IMG/VR virus record: IMGVR_UViG_3300046820_000683
Span: 1-48,304 of that record
DNA length: 48,304 nt
Origin: a virus
Reading direction: 5' to 3' (one strand)
Positions 1 through 7,975 of this stretch are shown piece by piece; the stretch's first letter is position 1, and every line of letters begins with the position of its first letter. The position numbers and the translations under genes were made by a program. The notes beneath the pieces were generated by a model. It ran no database searches. It saw only the letters and a program-made list of their open reading frames with translations, and was not told the DNA's origin.

Positions 1-1597
1 CTTCAATGATAGGTGCAGGAAGAACATCATCGTCCATCTGGTTCATATTTTCCAGTTGGATTTGTTTACGAATATCGTGGTTAACGATTTCTTTGAAGTA
101 TTGTTGAGTGGTTACCCAACCAAAAATAACTAGTGACATTACCAGGTCATCATTGGCACCTAACGCCGCAGCAAAAGAGTTCTTTTGTTGTTCAAAGGTT
201 GTTAATTCTGAATAGGTATCGAAGTCATTAATCAATAATTTGTCACCTTCAATCAAGGTTTTTAGGTTAGAACAACCAATTGCCTTAACCTGAGGTGACA
301 TTTTCAGACCCATTTGAATGCCACGAGCAAAACCAGCAGACAGTTGTTGTGGTTTCTTATTGCCTGTGTAGACTTTCCATAGATTTTCATACTCAAAGTC
401 GGCATGTAACGAGTCTGCCACTTGTGGATTGTTGTTGATTTCTACCAACACATATGCATCGTTGTAATATCTGGCTGCGTTATAGATGACGGTAGGGAAA
501 AGAATAGGTGTGATAGACGAACTTGCGTATGTTGCCACCTGTTTGTATGGTGTCTGTGATATGTCAATAACTTGAAATGCAGAACAGTCTAGGTTCTTAC
601 CTTCAGATACGTCAACACAGATACAGTATAAGTGGTCTGATTTTGCACCATCAGTTTCTTTGACTGGATGTTCATAGATTTTCATCAAGTCATGTGTTGC
701 AATTGGATCACGGTACGCAATCGTTTGTAACTTGTAACCAGATACCAGAGTATTGGATGAACCCAAGAACTCTGTTTCAAATTCTTGTCTGAACTGACGT
801 TCACTTGTGTTACGGATTGTTTCTTCTTTCCATGCCTCGTCACGGCCTGGTACCATAGACCAGTGAATCTCAAATGTTTTGTAGTTGTTCTTCTTGTTGA
901 TGGCATCCATCCACAACTTGTAAAACAAATTCATGCCGTTCGGTGTAGACACGATAATAATCTTGGAAGTTTTACCAGATGAAATAACAGGGTAAACTGA
1001 GTTAAAGAATTCTTCAGCAATGTTGTTTGGAACGAACGCAAATTCGTCCAAGAATACTAAGTTGAAAGAACCACCACGAACAGCGGACGATGAGGTAGAT
1101 GCCGCAACAATCTTAGAACCGTTTTCCAGTTCAACATTACCCTTATTCCATGTCACAACACCTTGTTGTAACCACATAGGTAAGTTTTCATACGCAAGTT
1201 GGTATTTACCAAGAATGTCACGAGCAAGTGAACCTTTGTTGGCCAGAACTGCAACGTTTTGTGTGTCACTGAATAGTGTCAACCAAAGAAGGTATGCAAC
1301 TGAAGTGGTAGTCTTACCGACCTGACGAGGACATTTAGTGATTGAGAATCTGTTTTCGTGGTAGGTGCGAATCATTTCCTTTTGAAATGGCCACATCTTG
1401 AACTTCATTAGACCTTCATCAACGTTAACAATCGTAACATAGTTCTCTGCAAAATAAATTGGATCTAATGAACACTTTCTATATTCTTCGATTGTCTCTT
1501 TGGTCCATTCAACTTTGACGCCAACTTTTTTTAGTAAAGGATTATCTCTATACGAGTCTTTGGCATCTAATGAATAATCGTCATCATCATCAATCAT
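1..1597 (-). CDS. gp17: Terminase large subunit gp17 (3' end cut by window edge)
   Basis: This is the ATP-driven DNA-packaging motor and headful nuclease, acting at the prohead portal. The frame is open from ATG at 1597 to the left edge, giving 532 codons; T4 gp17 has 610 residues, so the C-terminus is missing. The ATPase domain shows a Walker A CPRQVGKTT (about residues 89-97, Lys95), a Walker B LVFLDE (Asp184, catalytic-type Glu185) and a coupling motif STPNG at 217-221. The RNase H-like nuclease domain shows VDVSEG with Asp329, VEINNN with Glu386 and NDDLVMS with Asp483/Asp484, matching the T4 triad D401, E458 and D542. The ATG overlaps the gp16 stop (ATGA, 1594-1597), which indicates translational coupling. 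Motifs are seen directly; function follows from the family. Confidence 0.96.
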   Translation of the reverse strand, partial: MIDDDDDYSLDAKDSYRDNPLLKKVGVKVEWTKETIEEYRKCSLDPIYFAENYVTIVNVDEGLMKFKMWPFQKEMIRTYHENRFSITKCPRQVGKTTTSVAYLLWLTLFSDTQNVAVLANKGSLARDILGKYQLAYENLPMWLQQGVVTWNKGNVELENGSKIVAASTSSSAVRGGSFNLVFLDEFAFVPNNIAEEFFNSVYPVISSGKTSKIIIVSTPNGMNLFYKLWMDAINKKNNYKTFEIHWSMVPGRDEAWKEETIRNTSERQFRQEFETEFLGSSNTLVSGYKLQTIAYRDPIATHDLMKIYEHPVKETDGAKSDHLYCICVDVSEGKNLDCSAFQVIDISQTPYKQVATYASSSITPILFPTVIYNAARYYNDAYVLVEINNNPQVADSLHADFEYENLWKVYTGNKKPQQLSAGFARGIQMGLKMSPQVKAIGCSNLKTLIEGDKLLINDFDTYSELTTFEQQKNSFAAALGANDDLVMSLVIFGWVTTQQYFKEIVNHDIRKQIQLENMNQMDDDVLPAPIIE

Positions 1598-2010
1598 TCT
1601 TTACCTTTAAGTAACTTATTCAGTTCTGCGGTAGAACCAACAAATATTGCTTTATCAATTTTTGTTTCACCACTTTGTTGTTTACCATCCATAGTACGCA
1701 TTTGTTTTTGAACTGCCAGAAGTTCTTTGTTGGCATCCACCACATTCTTCATCAACGTGGCATAAACTTCAAATGCTCTTGGATGTTGACCTGCACTGGC
1801 AATCTGACGCAACTCTTCCATCGCATCTTTGCCATTATCTATCAAGTCTTGTAGATTAGATTTTGTTTGTTCATAGGCATCGACCAGGTCATTCTTTAGG
1901 TCTGGACCATCCACTGGTGTGTCTTTAATGACAGGCACCAGTGGTTTTGACTCCTGTTCGACAGGAGTTACATCAAAAAGTTTTTCCATGTTTTTGTCAA
2001 ATGTATTCAT
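1594..2010 (-). CDS. gp16: Terminase small subunit gp16
   Basis: Small terminase subunits recognise phage DNA and regulate the gp17 motor as oligomeric rings. This 138-residue protein is acidic and polar at the N-terminus, then has a mostly helical centre (about residues 35-105, with runs such as DAYEQTKSNLQDLIDNGKDA) and a basic C-terminal tail ending LNKLLKGKE. Size is close to T4 gp16 (164 residues), and it lies directly upstream of gp17 with an ATGA overlap, the standard 16-17 order. No clear Shine-Dalgarno precedes the ATG at 2010; Met8 is another possible start but also lacks one. The assignment rests on position, size and helical character more than on any single motif. Confidence 0.85.
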   Translation of the reverse strand: MNTFDKNMEKLFDVTPVEQESKPLVPVIKDTPVDGPDLKNDLVDAYEQTKSNLQDLIDNGKDAMEELRQIASAGQHPRAFEVYATLMKNVVDANKELLAVQKQMRTMDGKQQSGETKIDKAIFVGSTAELNKLLKGKE

Positions 2011-2021
2011 ATTTTTTCAAA

Positions 2022-3002
2022 TTAATTAGACTCGGTTATTGTTGTGTTTGCTGTCCAAGGTGATGCTGAATTGGCATTTAATGGATCAGGAACAATATTG
2101 ATTTCAACTCTTTGTGAAGGTACCACATTGTAAGAGGTGAATTTATAATTTGCGTTTGTTGATTGACCATATACCGGTTGTGAAGAAACAAAATTGCCAT
2201 CTATATTTACAAGACTTAATTTATTGTTTGACCAACCGGTAACTTTCGCCGAAGCTGTTGAGTTTATGGAACTGTAACCTTGATATACCAATTCACCTAT
2301 TTTGTAATCGCCGGTTCCTGTTGCAGGATTCATTGCAAATCTAACCACATCTTCACTGCCAATCTGTTCTAATATATTGGTGATAGAATTTGTAATAACA
2401 TTTGTGTTTGAAACTGGACCGTAAACGAAACCTTTGACAGTAAAGTTTAGTGTCCAAATTATCAGTCTTGGATCAGATTCTCTGTTGCCTTCATATTGTG
2501 TATCGTGTACCGCACTATTAAGAATAACAGGAATCTCTTTTATGATTCCCATTTCAGGAATCAAATTCAATTTGATTGTGTAGTCTGGTGTGAAGTATGG
2601 TAAGATATGTTCTATGACTTGTGTACCATCTTCAATGTTTCTGACATACAAATATAGGTTGAAATCAAAATTGTATGGCACTGGATTGTATTGACCTTTT
2701 ACACCAGTGGCTGTTTGTGCATAGTTTCTGATGTTTGTATTTTGTTTTCTGGAAGGATCATATGTCAGACCTACCATTTCAAAAGACAGTCTAGGTAAAG
2801 TTACTTGAACTTTTTTGTCCAAATTGTAATCTTCTTCCAGACGCAACACATAGTGTTCTTTGGGTGCATATGTGATAGGTACGATAAATCTCTCTGATTC
2901 GGAGTTATCTGGATTGTACCTGACCATGGTAATCTCATTGAATAGATTACCAAAACCCACAACCATTTTACGAATGATACGATTATAGAATGTATTTGCC
3001 AT
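2022..3002 (-). CDS. gp15: Tail sheath stabilizer / completion protein gp15
   Basis: In T4, gp15 caps the tail end that joins the neck and stabilises the contractile sheath. This 326-residue protein begins MANTFYNRIIRKMVVGFGNL and continues with a beta-rich region typical of the family in exT4 phages, including LPRLSFEMVGLTYDPSRKQN. It is longer than T4 gp15 (272 residues). Part of the excess is a C-terminal module around residues 235-300 with ELVYQGYSS, which resembles segments in gp14, gp8 and the gp7-position protein here. Its ATG overlaps the gp14 stop (TAATG at 3000-3004). The 14-15-16-17 order matches T4. Confidence 0.88.
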   Translation of the reverse strand: MANTFYNRIIRKMVVGFGNLFNEITMVRYNPDNSESERFIVPITYAPKEHYVLRLEEDYNLDKKVQVTLPRLSFEMVGLTYDPSRKQNTNIRNYAQTATGVKGQYNPVPYNFDFNLYLYVRNIEDGTQVIEHILPYFTPDYTIKLNLIPEMGIIKEIPVILNSAVHDTQYEGNRESDPRLIIWTLNFTVKGFVYGPVSNTNVITNSITNILEQIGSEDVVRFAMNPATGTGDYKIGELVYQGYSSINSTASAKVTGWSNNKLSLVNIDGNFVSSQPVYGQSTNANYKFTSYNVVPSQRVEINIVPDPLNANSASPWTANTTITESN

Positions 3003-3889
3003 TAAATGTCACCAAATGGGTTAGTTTCACTGAAGTCTATTATAGAATTTGCTTGTTGTTCTATATAGAGATTATCATAAGTTTCATTGTTAACATCTAC
3101 ATCCAACGGATCATACCTTGAAATTGTATATCTTGCATTACTTGACGCACCAATAACTAAAGTGTTGGCAGTAAATTCACCCATAACATTTGTAATGGAT
3201 AGAATTTTTGTGTTTGCAACCCACTCAGATACAGTACCAACAGCTGTTGCATTTGCAAATGTTTGGTCCGTTGAGTAGTATACTTCTTCTTTGTACTCGT
3301 AGTTGCCTGTACCACCAGACAACATTCTTATGTCGATGGTGTATGCAGAGTTGTCCACAACCATGTCGATATCTGGCACACCAGTGTCGATAATTTCTTG
3401 TGAGTACTTGAATTTCTCCATTTCAATTTCGTAGAAGAATGGTATCTTACGACCTAATGTAAAGAAGTCTTTTGTTTGATTCACAAACTTAATCTCAAAC
3501 AATTCACCAGTACCATTTAAAAATGGCACATAAATCAAATCACCTTCACGTGGTCTTGTGAATGTATTTTGTGGCACTCGTTGAGAGAACGAACGCTTAG
3601 AAATGATAACATTAACATTGTTTTTAATTTCTAGACCAAACTTGGAGAAGAATTCTCTTTCACCACTATACTCTAAAGCACTAGACAAATAGAATTCAAT
3701 TGGAAAAGCAGACTGAAATTTCTTAACCGGATCTTCACCATACAACAAATCTCTGGCAGTATCATTGTCATTCGGAAGATAGAAGGCGTCAGAACCCATA
3801 ATCTTAATTGATTCTACAATTAAGTCTTCCACAACTCTCTGTTCGTTGAGAGCGTTGTAGTTGTTGAAATACACACTTGTGGGGCACAT
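3002..3889 (-). CDS. gp14: Neck protein gp14
   Basis: Gp14 joins gp13 to form the head-completion neck that receives the tail. The 295-residue product starts MCPTSVYFNNYNALNEQRVV and includes GSDAFYLPNDN and the FSQRVPQNTFTRPREGDLIY region characteristic of exT4 neck proteins (T4 gp14 is 256 residues). Around residues 200-275 it carries a VYYS-type insert resembling one in gp15. The start codon overlaps the stop of the upstream HNH gene (TAATG, 3887-3891). Its likely Shine-Dalgarno, AAGG, lies inside the last codons of that endonuclease, so gp14 translation is tied to the mobile gene's 3' end. Confidence 0.88.
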   Translation of the reverse strand: MCPTSVYFNNYNALNEQRVVEDLIVESIKIMGSDAFYLPNDNDTARDLLYGEDPVKKFQSAFPIEFYLSSALEYSGEREFFSKFGLEIKNNVNVIISKRSFSQRVPQNTFTRPREGDLIYVPFLNGTGELFEIKFVNQTKDFFTLGRKIPFFYEIEMEKFKYSQEIIDTGVPDIDMVVDNSAYTIDIRMLSGGTGNYEYKEEVYYSTDQTFANATAVGTVSEWVANTKILSITNVMGEFTANTLVIGASSNARYTISRYDPLDVDVNNETYDNLYIEQQANSIIDFSETNPFGDI

Positions 3890-4449
3890 TATAATACCTT
3901 ACTTTCTTTTCTTTTTGCCCAAGAAATACGCATCGCTTCAGAAAATTTTTTTTGTCTTTCTGGGTCATTTTTATATTTTTCCATACTAATTTTACCAGCA
4001 TTACTTGCAAGTTTTTTCGTATCATTATTTTGTTTTCTGGTTTCAATAGACTTTTTTATATGATCCTCTGATATTTTTTTACCGGTGTGTATTTTCTTCA
4101 GTATTGCATTATGTTCTTCACTATTTTTGGAATTTTTACGACCTTCTATTAATGCTTTTTTATGTGATTCTGAAATTTTTCTTCCACGTTTAGCTGCTGC
4201 CATTTTCTCTCTAGTTTCGGCTGATGGTATTCTACCTTTATTCATATTTTTATGAATTTCATATATGATTTCTTCTTTGCCGATGTGACCACTTAAAGCT
4301 TTCCATGCAACATTATCTTGCCAGTTACCATATTTCTCAAACAAAACACGATGTGCTTCAGCGTGTTCTTCAACAGTCAGTTCTATTAAATTAGATGGAT
4401 CATCACTTCCACCCATGTGTTTTGGAATAATATGATGTTTATGTTTCAT
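3889..4449 (-). CDS. HNH homing endonuclease with NUMOD3-type repeats
   Basis: This is a free-standing homing endonuclease of 186 residues. The N-terminus carries the nuclease motif HHIIPKHMGG, then SNLIEL and EEHAEAH, giving the paired His, Asn and downstream His of the HNH fold (residues 4-33). The rest is basic and contains two or more NUMOD3-like DNA-binding helices, SAETREKMAAAKRGRKISE and a similar SEEHNAILKK...GKKISEDH copy. It sits one base after gp13 and overlaps gp14 by TAATG, so it separates two neck genes that are adjacent in T4. Such enzymes usually cut endonuclease-free alleles of a neighbouring gene and spread by repair. The likely target is the uninterrupted gp13/gp14 junction (inference). 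Confidence 0.92.
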   Translation of the reverse strand: MKHKHHIIPKHMGGSDDPSNLIELTVEEHAEAHRVLFEKYGNWQDNVAWKALSGHIGKEEIIYEIHKNMNKGRIPSAETREKMAAAKRGRKISESHKKALIEGRKNSKNSEEHNAILKKIHTGKKISEDHIKKSIETRKQNNDTKKLASNAGKISMEKYKNDPERQKKFSEAMRISWAKRKESKVL

Positions 4450-4450
4450 G

Positions 4451-5224
4451 TTAATTCATATACCAGTCTAGGATTCCACCGTAATTCTTTTCCATGTCAG
4501 CTTCTAAAGTTTTCTTTTCTTCTTCCGCTTCTTCATAGATTTTGTCGCCATTCAGAACGACACCACCTGGCAATTGAATACCACCAAACTTTTTAAGGTT
4601 GGAACCCCATTGTTTCTTAATCAATGCGGTTGCATATTCTTTTAACCAACGGTCATTCCAAACTTGGCCATATGTGTTTGGATCCAACAGTGCATAACAT
4701 TCTGCAACAACTGTGGTACCAACTGGTGCCTGAGATTGACCCCATGCCCAATCAATCATCAGTCTTTGCATGTGACGATTGAAACGAATAGGTACTTCAC
4801 CTGTGAACATTAATTCCAAAGAACGCAAGTGTTGTTGAGTCAGTGTATAGTTGATGTATGATGCCGATGTGAAGTCATACAATTCGTTTAGACGCAACTG
4901 GTATCTCAAATCAAACATATTAATTGAGGATTGTGAATCTTGGATTGGGAAAATGCGTGTAACACCAGTAATTTCTAGTGTGTTGTTCGCACGGTCTTGT
5001 GCCTGTGTCAGGTCCAAATAACGGTTATCAATGTCCGTTTGGTCTATTTTTTTGATGTAATAAACTTTTTGTAGACCGTCAAAATGGTAATCGTGCCAAT
5101 ACTGCAACGCATCGTCAATACGGTCTTCTATCTGGTCATCATCAACGTTGATATCTATGACTGGAAAACCAAGGCGTTTCAGGCAATAATTTTTGAAGGC
5201 GGCTCTATCTGTGATTGTGGCCAT
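4451..5224 (-). CDS. gp13: Neck protein gp13
   Basis: Gp13 forms, with gp14, the connector added to DNA-filled heads before tail attachment. The 257-residue product starts MATITDRAAFKNYCLKRLGF, followed by VIDINVDDDQIEDRIDDAL and QYWHDYHFDG, a hallmark N-terminal region of T4-like gp13. Later segments include RFNRHMQRLMIDWAWG and FGGIQLPGGVVLNGDKIYEE. T4 gp13 is 309 residues, so this is a shorter exT4 form. The start at 5224 has a strong Shine-Dalgarno, AAAGGAG, 8 bases upstream, and a late-promoter-like CTAAATACC just before it, so this gene probably begins the neck-packaging transcription unit. Confidence 0.9.
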   Translation of the reverse strand: MATITDRAAFKNYCLKRLGFPVIDINVDDDQIEDRIDDALQYWHDYHFDGLQKVYYIKKIDQTDIDNRYLDLTQAQDRANNTLEITGVTRIFPIQDSQSSINMFDLRYQLRLNELYDFTSASYINYTLTQQHLRSLELMFTGEVPIRFNRHMQRLMIDWAWGQSQAPVGTTVVAECYALLDPNTYGQVWNDRWLKEYATALIKKQWGSNLKKFGGIQLPGGVVLNGDKIYEEAEEEKKTLEADMEKNYGGILDWYMN

Positions 5225-5232
5225 TACTAAAT

Positions 5233-5252
5233 CTCCTTTATCAGGTATTTAG
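5233..5252 (-). promoter_or_regulatory. Candidate T4-type late promoter and strong RBS for gp13
   Basis: On the minus strand the 51-base gap holds CTAAATACC (5252-5244), similar to the T4 late -10 element TATAAATA and cyanophage-type variants. It is followed by AAAGGAG ending at 5233, 8 bases from the ATG. There is no -35 element, as expected for sliding-clamp-activated late promoters. The same TAAATACCT string occurs at 31883-31874. Assignment is by eye. Confidence 0.45.
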
Positions 5253-5275
5253 TTAATGGTAAAAACTTATCTTCA

Positions 5276-5698
5276 TTATTCGGAAGATGCCAACATCCAA
5301 CTAACAGTTTCATTGTTCCATACGTATTCATTTCCGTCATCAGGCCTAGGAATAGGTGGTATCCATAATAGATAATCGTTATCGAAAACCCATCCAACAT
5401 ATGGTGATTCTTCTAAAGCTGCTGCAGCTCTGAGTTCTTGTTCAAGAATAGGATCTGATACTATTTCATATCTAGTTGACACAACACCATCTATTATTTG
5501 ATAACCAAAGTATTCTATGGTTTCCCATGGTTTCAAAGGAACTTCACGTGGAGGAAATTTAAATACAAATTTTGCATACTTGTCTGTCGGTAATTCATCA
5601 TAGTTGAATTCAGGATAAGTTTGCATGAAGTTTGTTAACTCATATGGATGACCGTGTGGTAATCCGTCTTTTAATTCTATAATGTGTTTTTGTATCAT
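5276..5698 (-). CDS. Conserved hypothetical protein, possible fibre accessory
   Basis: A 140-residue acidic protein of unknown function. The N-terminus, KHIIELKDGLPHGHPYELTN, leads into a small mixed domain with FKFPPREVPLKPWETIEYFG. The C-terminus follows an aromatic pattern: YVGWVFDNDYLLWIPPIPRP, then DGNEYVWNNETVSW. This W-x-P-P-x-P...DG-x-x-Y-x-W-N-x-x-x-x-x-W pattern is one I associate with small proteins encoded next to tail-fibre genes in exT4 phages. The gene is last in the adhesin locus, 8 bases after the glycine-rich adhesin at 5707-7188. A role in fibre folding or attachment is possible, but no motif proves it. Confidence 0.6.
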   Translation of the reverse strand: MIQKHIIELKDGLPHGHPYELTNFMQTYPEFNYDELPTDKYAKFVFKFPPREVPLKPWETIEYFGYQIIDGVVSTRYEIVSDPILEQELRAAAALEESPYVGWVFDNDYLLWIPPIPRPDDGNEYVWNNETVSWMLASSE

Positions 5699-5706
5699 AA
5701 TTTTAC

Positions 5707-7188
5707 TTATAAAATTCCTGCATTAGTAGATGGGAATGACCTATTTAATCCCCAAATAATTCTAACTACACCCCAACCACCATCATTCGGGAACGTTGTA
5801 GCACTACTGTCACAACCTCCTCCTCCACCACCGCAGTTTCCTCCTCCATATCCGTTCGTCTGGGGAATTAAAGTACCTCCATCGGTTCCACCTAATGAAG
5901 CATAGTTGGGGTGATTGACATCCACTTTTGATCCACCAGTGCCGTGCCCTGCAAGGTTTGAGGTTGAGGTGCCTGCACCGCCAGTACCGCTAGCGCCGGC
6001 ACCAAATGCACCGGTTCCGCCGCCTGATCCGCCTTTACCAGTACTACCGGACCCGCCGCCGCCACCACCGCCGCCGCCAGAACCTGCGCCACCTGAAACG
6101 TTACCGAAAGCGCCGTTACCACCGTTTCCTGAATAACCACCTGCACCGCCGCCGCCGCCGGCAAGGGTTGCACTGTTTGATTGTGTTACTGTACCACCAT
6201 CACCACCACCGTCACCTGCGTTAACGCCTGTCATTGCACGAGTAGCTAATCCACTACGACCACCTCCACCGCCTCCTTGTGCAGATAGTGTTGATGTGTT
6301 TATGAACCATGATGATGTACCATCTTGACTTGAGTTTTGGCTTGTTGTTGCTCCATAACCACCACTTCCAGTATTTAATGAGTAACCTACACCAGCAGTT
6401 ACAGGTATGTTGTTTTTATATCTTAATGAACCTCCTCTTCCACCGGCTCCACCTGAAGTACTACGCAATCCTGCACCTCCGCCGCCAATGACTACTGCAT
6501 GTACTTTTGTTACGCCAGGTGGACATATCCAAGTTTGTGCACCGGATATATAAATTGATTCTCCAATTAAATCAGCGTCTATTTGTACCAACGCACTTAC
6601 TGATTTTCCTGAATTGGACTCTGTTGCAGTAAATGTACAATTAAAAACTTGACTCAGAGTAGGAGTGCCCGTTAGTTGATTGCCAGTAATTGAGGTTCCA
6701 TCAGGCAAAACATCTGCTGTAATTGTTACTGGACGACCCGAAGAACTAGTTGCATTGAATACCACATTTGAATTGGGTATGGCCACATTACAAGTGATAT
6801 AGAAATATGATGGAACTGTTGTCCAGGTTACTGCATCAGCTCTACCGGTTATTGAAAAACTTCTAGTAGATGTGTTGCCGTCTGTGTTGGAAGCTCTAAC
6901 TACAAAATCAGATTGTACTACACCGGTAATTGCACCAAGAGTTCCGGTTATTTGACCTGAACTACCTAAAGATAGTCCCGAAGGTAATGTGCCTGAGTCT
7001 AAAGTGAATGTTGTAGTTGAACTGGAATTAACTGATAGTGAAATGTTTACACTCGACTGTTCATAAAAGTCGCCAATTGAACCCGCTGTAGTTGTCCAAG
7101 TTAAAAAACCACCTTGAATCTGAGTCAATCTTCGTGACACCGTTGAGTATCCTGCAAATCCTCCAGTGATTGATGATATTCTACTCAT
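5707..7188 (-). CDS. Glycine-rich tip adhesin with two Ig-like (He_PIG-type) domains
   Basis: A predicted receptor-binding tip of 493 residues. The N-terminus MSRISSITGG matches the MERISSIFSP start of the 1181-residue adhesin at 21176-24721. Two putative Ig-like domains follow (about residues 30-112 and 113-205), with the LPSGLSLGSSGQITGT and LPDGTSITGNQLTGTP signatures. The rest is a glycine-rich domain opening with TWICPPGVTKVHAVVIGGGG, passing through long GG/GGG runs and closing with WGVVRIIWGLNRSFPST. Such repeats recall the polyglycine-II sandwich of gp38-type adhesins of T-even relatives (structural analogy only). It is the partner of the short shaft at 7208-7963. Plus-strand proline-rich ORFs here are shadows of the glycine codons. 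Confidence 0.8.
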   Translation of the reverse strand: MSRISSITGGFAGYSTVSRRLTQIQGGFLTWTTTAGSIGDFYEQSSVNISLSVNSSSTTTFTLDSGTLPSGLSLGSSGQITGTLGAITGVVQSDFVVRASNTDGNTSTRSFSITGRADAVTWTTVPSYFYITCNVAIPNSNVVFNATSSSGRPVTITADVLPDGTSITGNQLTGTPTLSQVFNCTFTATESNSGKSVSALVQIDADLIGESIYISGAQTWICPPGVTKVHAVVIGGGGAGLRSTSGGAGGRGGSLRYKNNIPVTAGVGYSLNTGSGGYGATTSQNSSQDGTSSWFINTSTLSAQGGGGGGRSGLATRAMTGVNAGDGGGDGGTVTQSNSATLAGGGGGAGGYSGNGGNGAFGNVSGGAGSGGGGGGGGGSGSTGKGGSGGGTGAFGAGASGTGGAGTSTSNLAGHGTGGSKVDVNHPNYASLGGTDGGTLIPQTNGYGGGNCGGGGGGCDSSATTFPNDGGWGVVRIIWGLNRSFPSTNAGIL

Positions 7189-7207
7189 AAATTTTATATG
7201 TTAAATT

Positions 7208-7963
7208 TTAACCATATGATGCGGATTGTCCCAAAACAATCCAAGCTGCACCTGTTCTTATTAAAGAAAACGAAAATATATCTCTCTTATTCGACCCACC
7301 TGTAGGTGCAGTTCCACCAATCCAATTAATTGTTTGTGAAACACCACCAATTTGAACTGCGTTGGGTATATATGCTGTTGCACCTTGTGCCACAATAATT
7401 GATGCAACCGATGTTCTATTATCTGTTGTTGGTACGTTTGTGAAATTGGCTGTCCAATTTGCAGCTGCAGCAACAGAAGAATGATAAAAAACATTACCTA
7501 CCGACATATCATAACTTGTCGTAGCAGAAACTGTTCCTGTTTGTAATACATCCAATGTTTCTTGGAATGTTACAGGCCCGACCACAGTTCCTCCGATAGT
7601 CAAGTCTAGTTTATTGTTAGACGAAGTAAAAGCGGAGTTTGCTTGTAGAAATGCACCGTTAGCATATAATGCAGCTGAGTTTGCAACATGAGTTGGTGTA
7701 TTTGCTCTTAAGAATGCTGAGTCTGCATTAGTTGTGGCAGTATTTGCTTGTGCATATGCCGAGTTAGCATAACTTCCCGCAGTAACAGCCTTAGAGTCTG
7801 CTGTTGTAGCATTAGTTGCAGCAGTATTTGCTGTTGTTCTTGCAAACGGGTCAGTTGCATTTCCAGGAACAATCTTCCAAGCTTGAAGTGATGTGTTGTA
7901 AATGTATGTTATACCATTTACAATTGTTGTTGCGTTATTTGATGGTGATATTGGAAATGACAT
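7208..7963 (-). CDS. Short fibre shaft/connector (cassette A')
   Basis: A 251-residue fibre protein. The N-terminal module (FPISPSNNATTIVNGITYIY, then W) is a common anchor of exT4 fibre genes. It is followed by DPFAR and about twelve alanine-core heptads (ADSKAVTAGSYANSAYAQAN type). The last 105 residues form a beta domain with VFYHSSVAAAANWTANFTNV that is clearly paralogous to the C-terminus of the 1349-residue protein at 24724-28773 (FYHSSIAANMTANFTNVPTT). Both genes are directly followed by a glycine-rich adhesin whose protein starts M-x-RISSI, so this domain probably specifies docking of that adhesin type (inference). Confidence 0.8.
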   Translation of the reverse strand: MSFPISPSNNATTIVNGITYIYNTSLQAWKIVPGNATDPFARTTANTAATNATTADSKAVTAGSYANSAYAQANTATTNADSAFLRANTPTHVANSAALYANGAFLQANSAFTSSNNKLDLTIGGTVVGPVTFQETLDVLQTGTVSATTSYDMSVGNVFYHSSVAAAANWTANFTNVPTTDNRTSVASIIVAQGATAYIPNAVQIGGVSQTINWIGGTAPTGGSNKRDIFSFSLIRTGAAWIVLGQSASYG

Positions 7964-7967
7964 TTTT

Positions 7968-7975
7968 TATTTATT
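7968..7975 (-). promoter_or_regulatory. Weak candidate late promoter before cassette A'
   Basis: Minus-strand AATAAATA overlaps the stop of the upstream propeller gene and lies 4 bases from the ATG at 7963. It differs from T4 TATAAATA by one base, but the spacing leaves almost no leader, so it may be simple AT-rich sequence. Confidence 0.2.

Noticed and set aside
685-1325. Short ORFs on both strands within the first 1.6 kb
   Set aside because: The minus-strand frame from 1597 to the left edge encodes a full set of large-terminase motifs; the short ORFs lie in other frames of it.
3804-4046. 80-residue minus-strand ORF overlapping the HNH gene and gp14
   Set aside because: It is an out-of-frame reading of the AT-rich endonuclease 3' end, with low-complexity lysine-rich sequence and no supporting start signals.
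5684-6224. Plus-strand ORFs with proline- or histidine/arginine-rich products opposite the glycine-rich adhesin
   Set aside because: They are the complement of GGN-rich codons of the real minus-strand gene, have no Shine-Dalgarno of their own, and similar shadows occur opposite 21176-24721.
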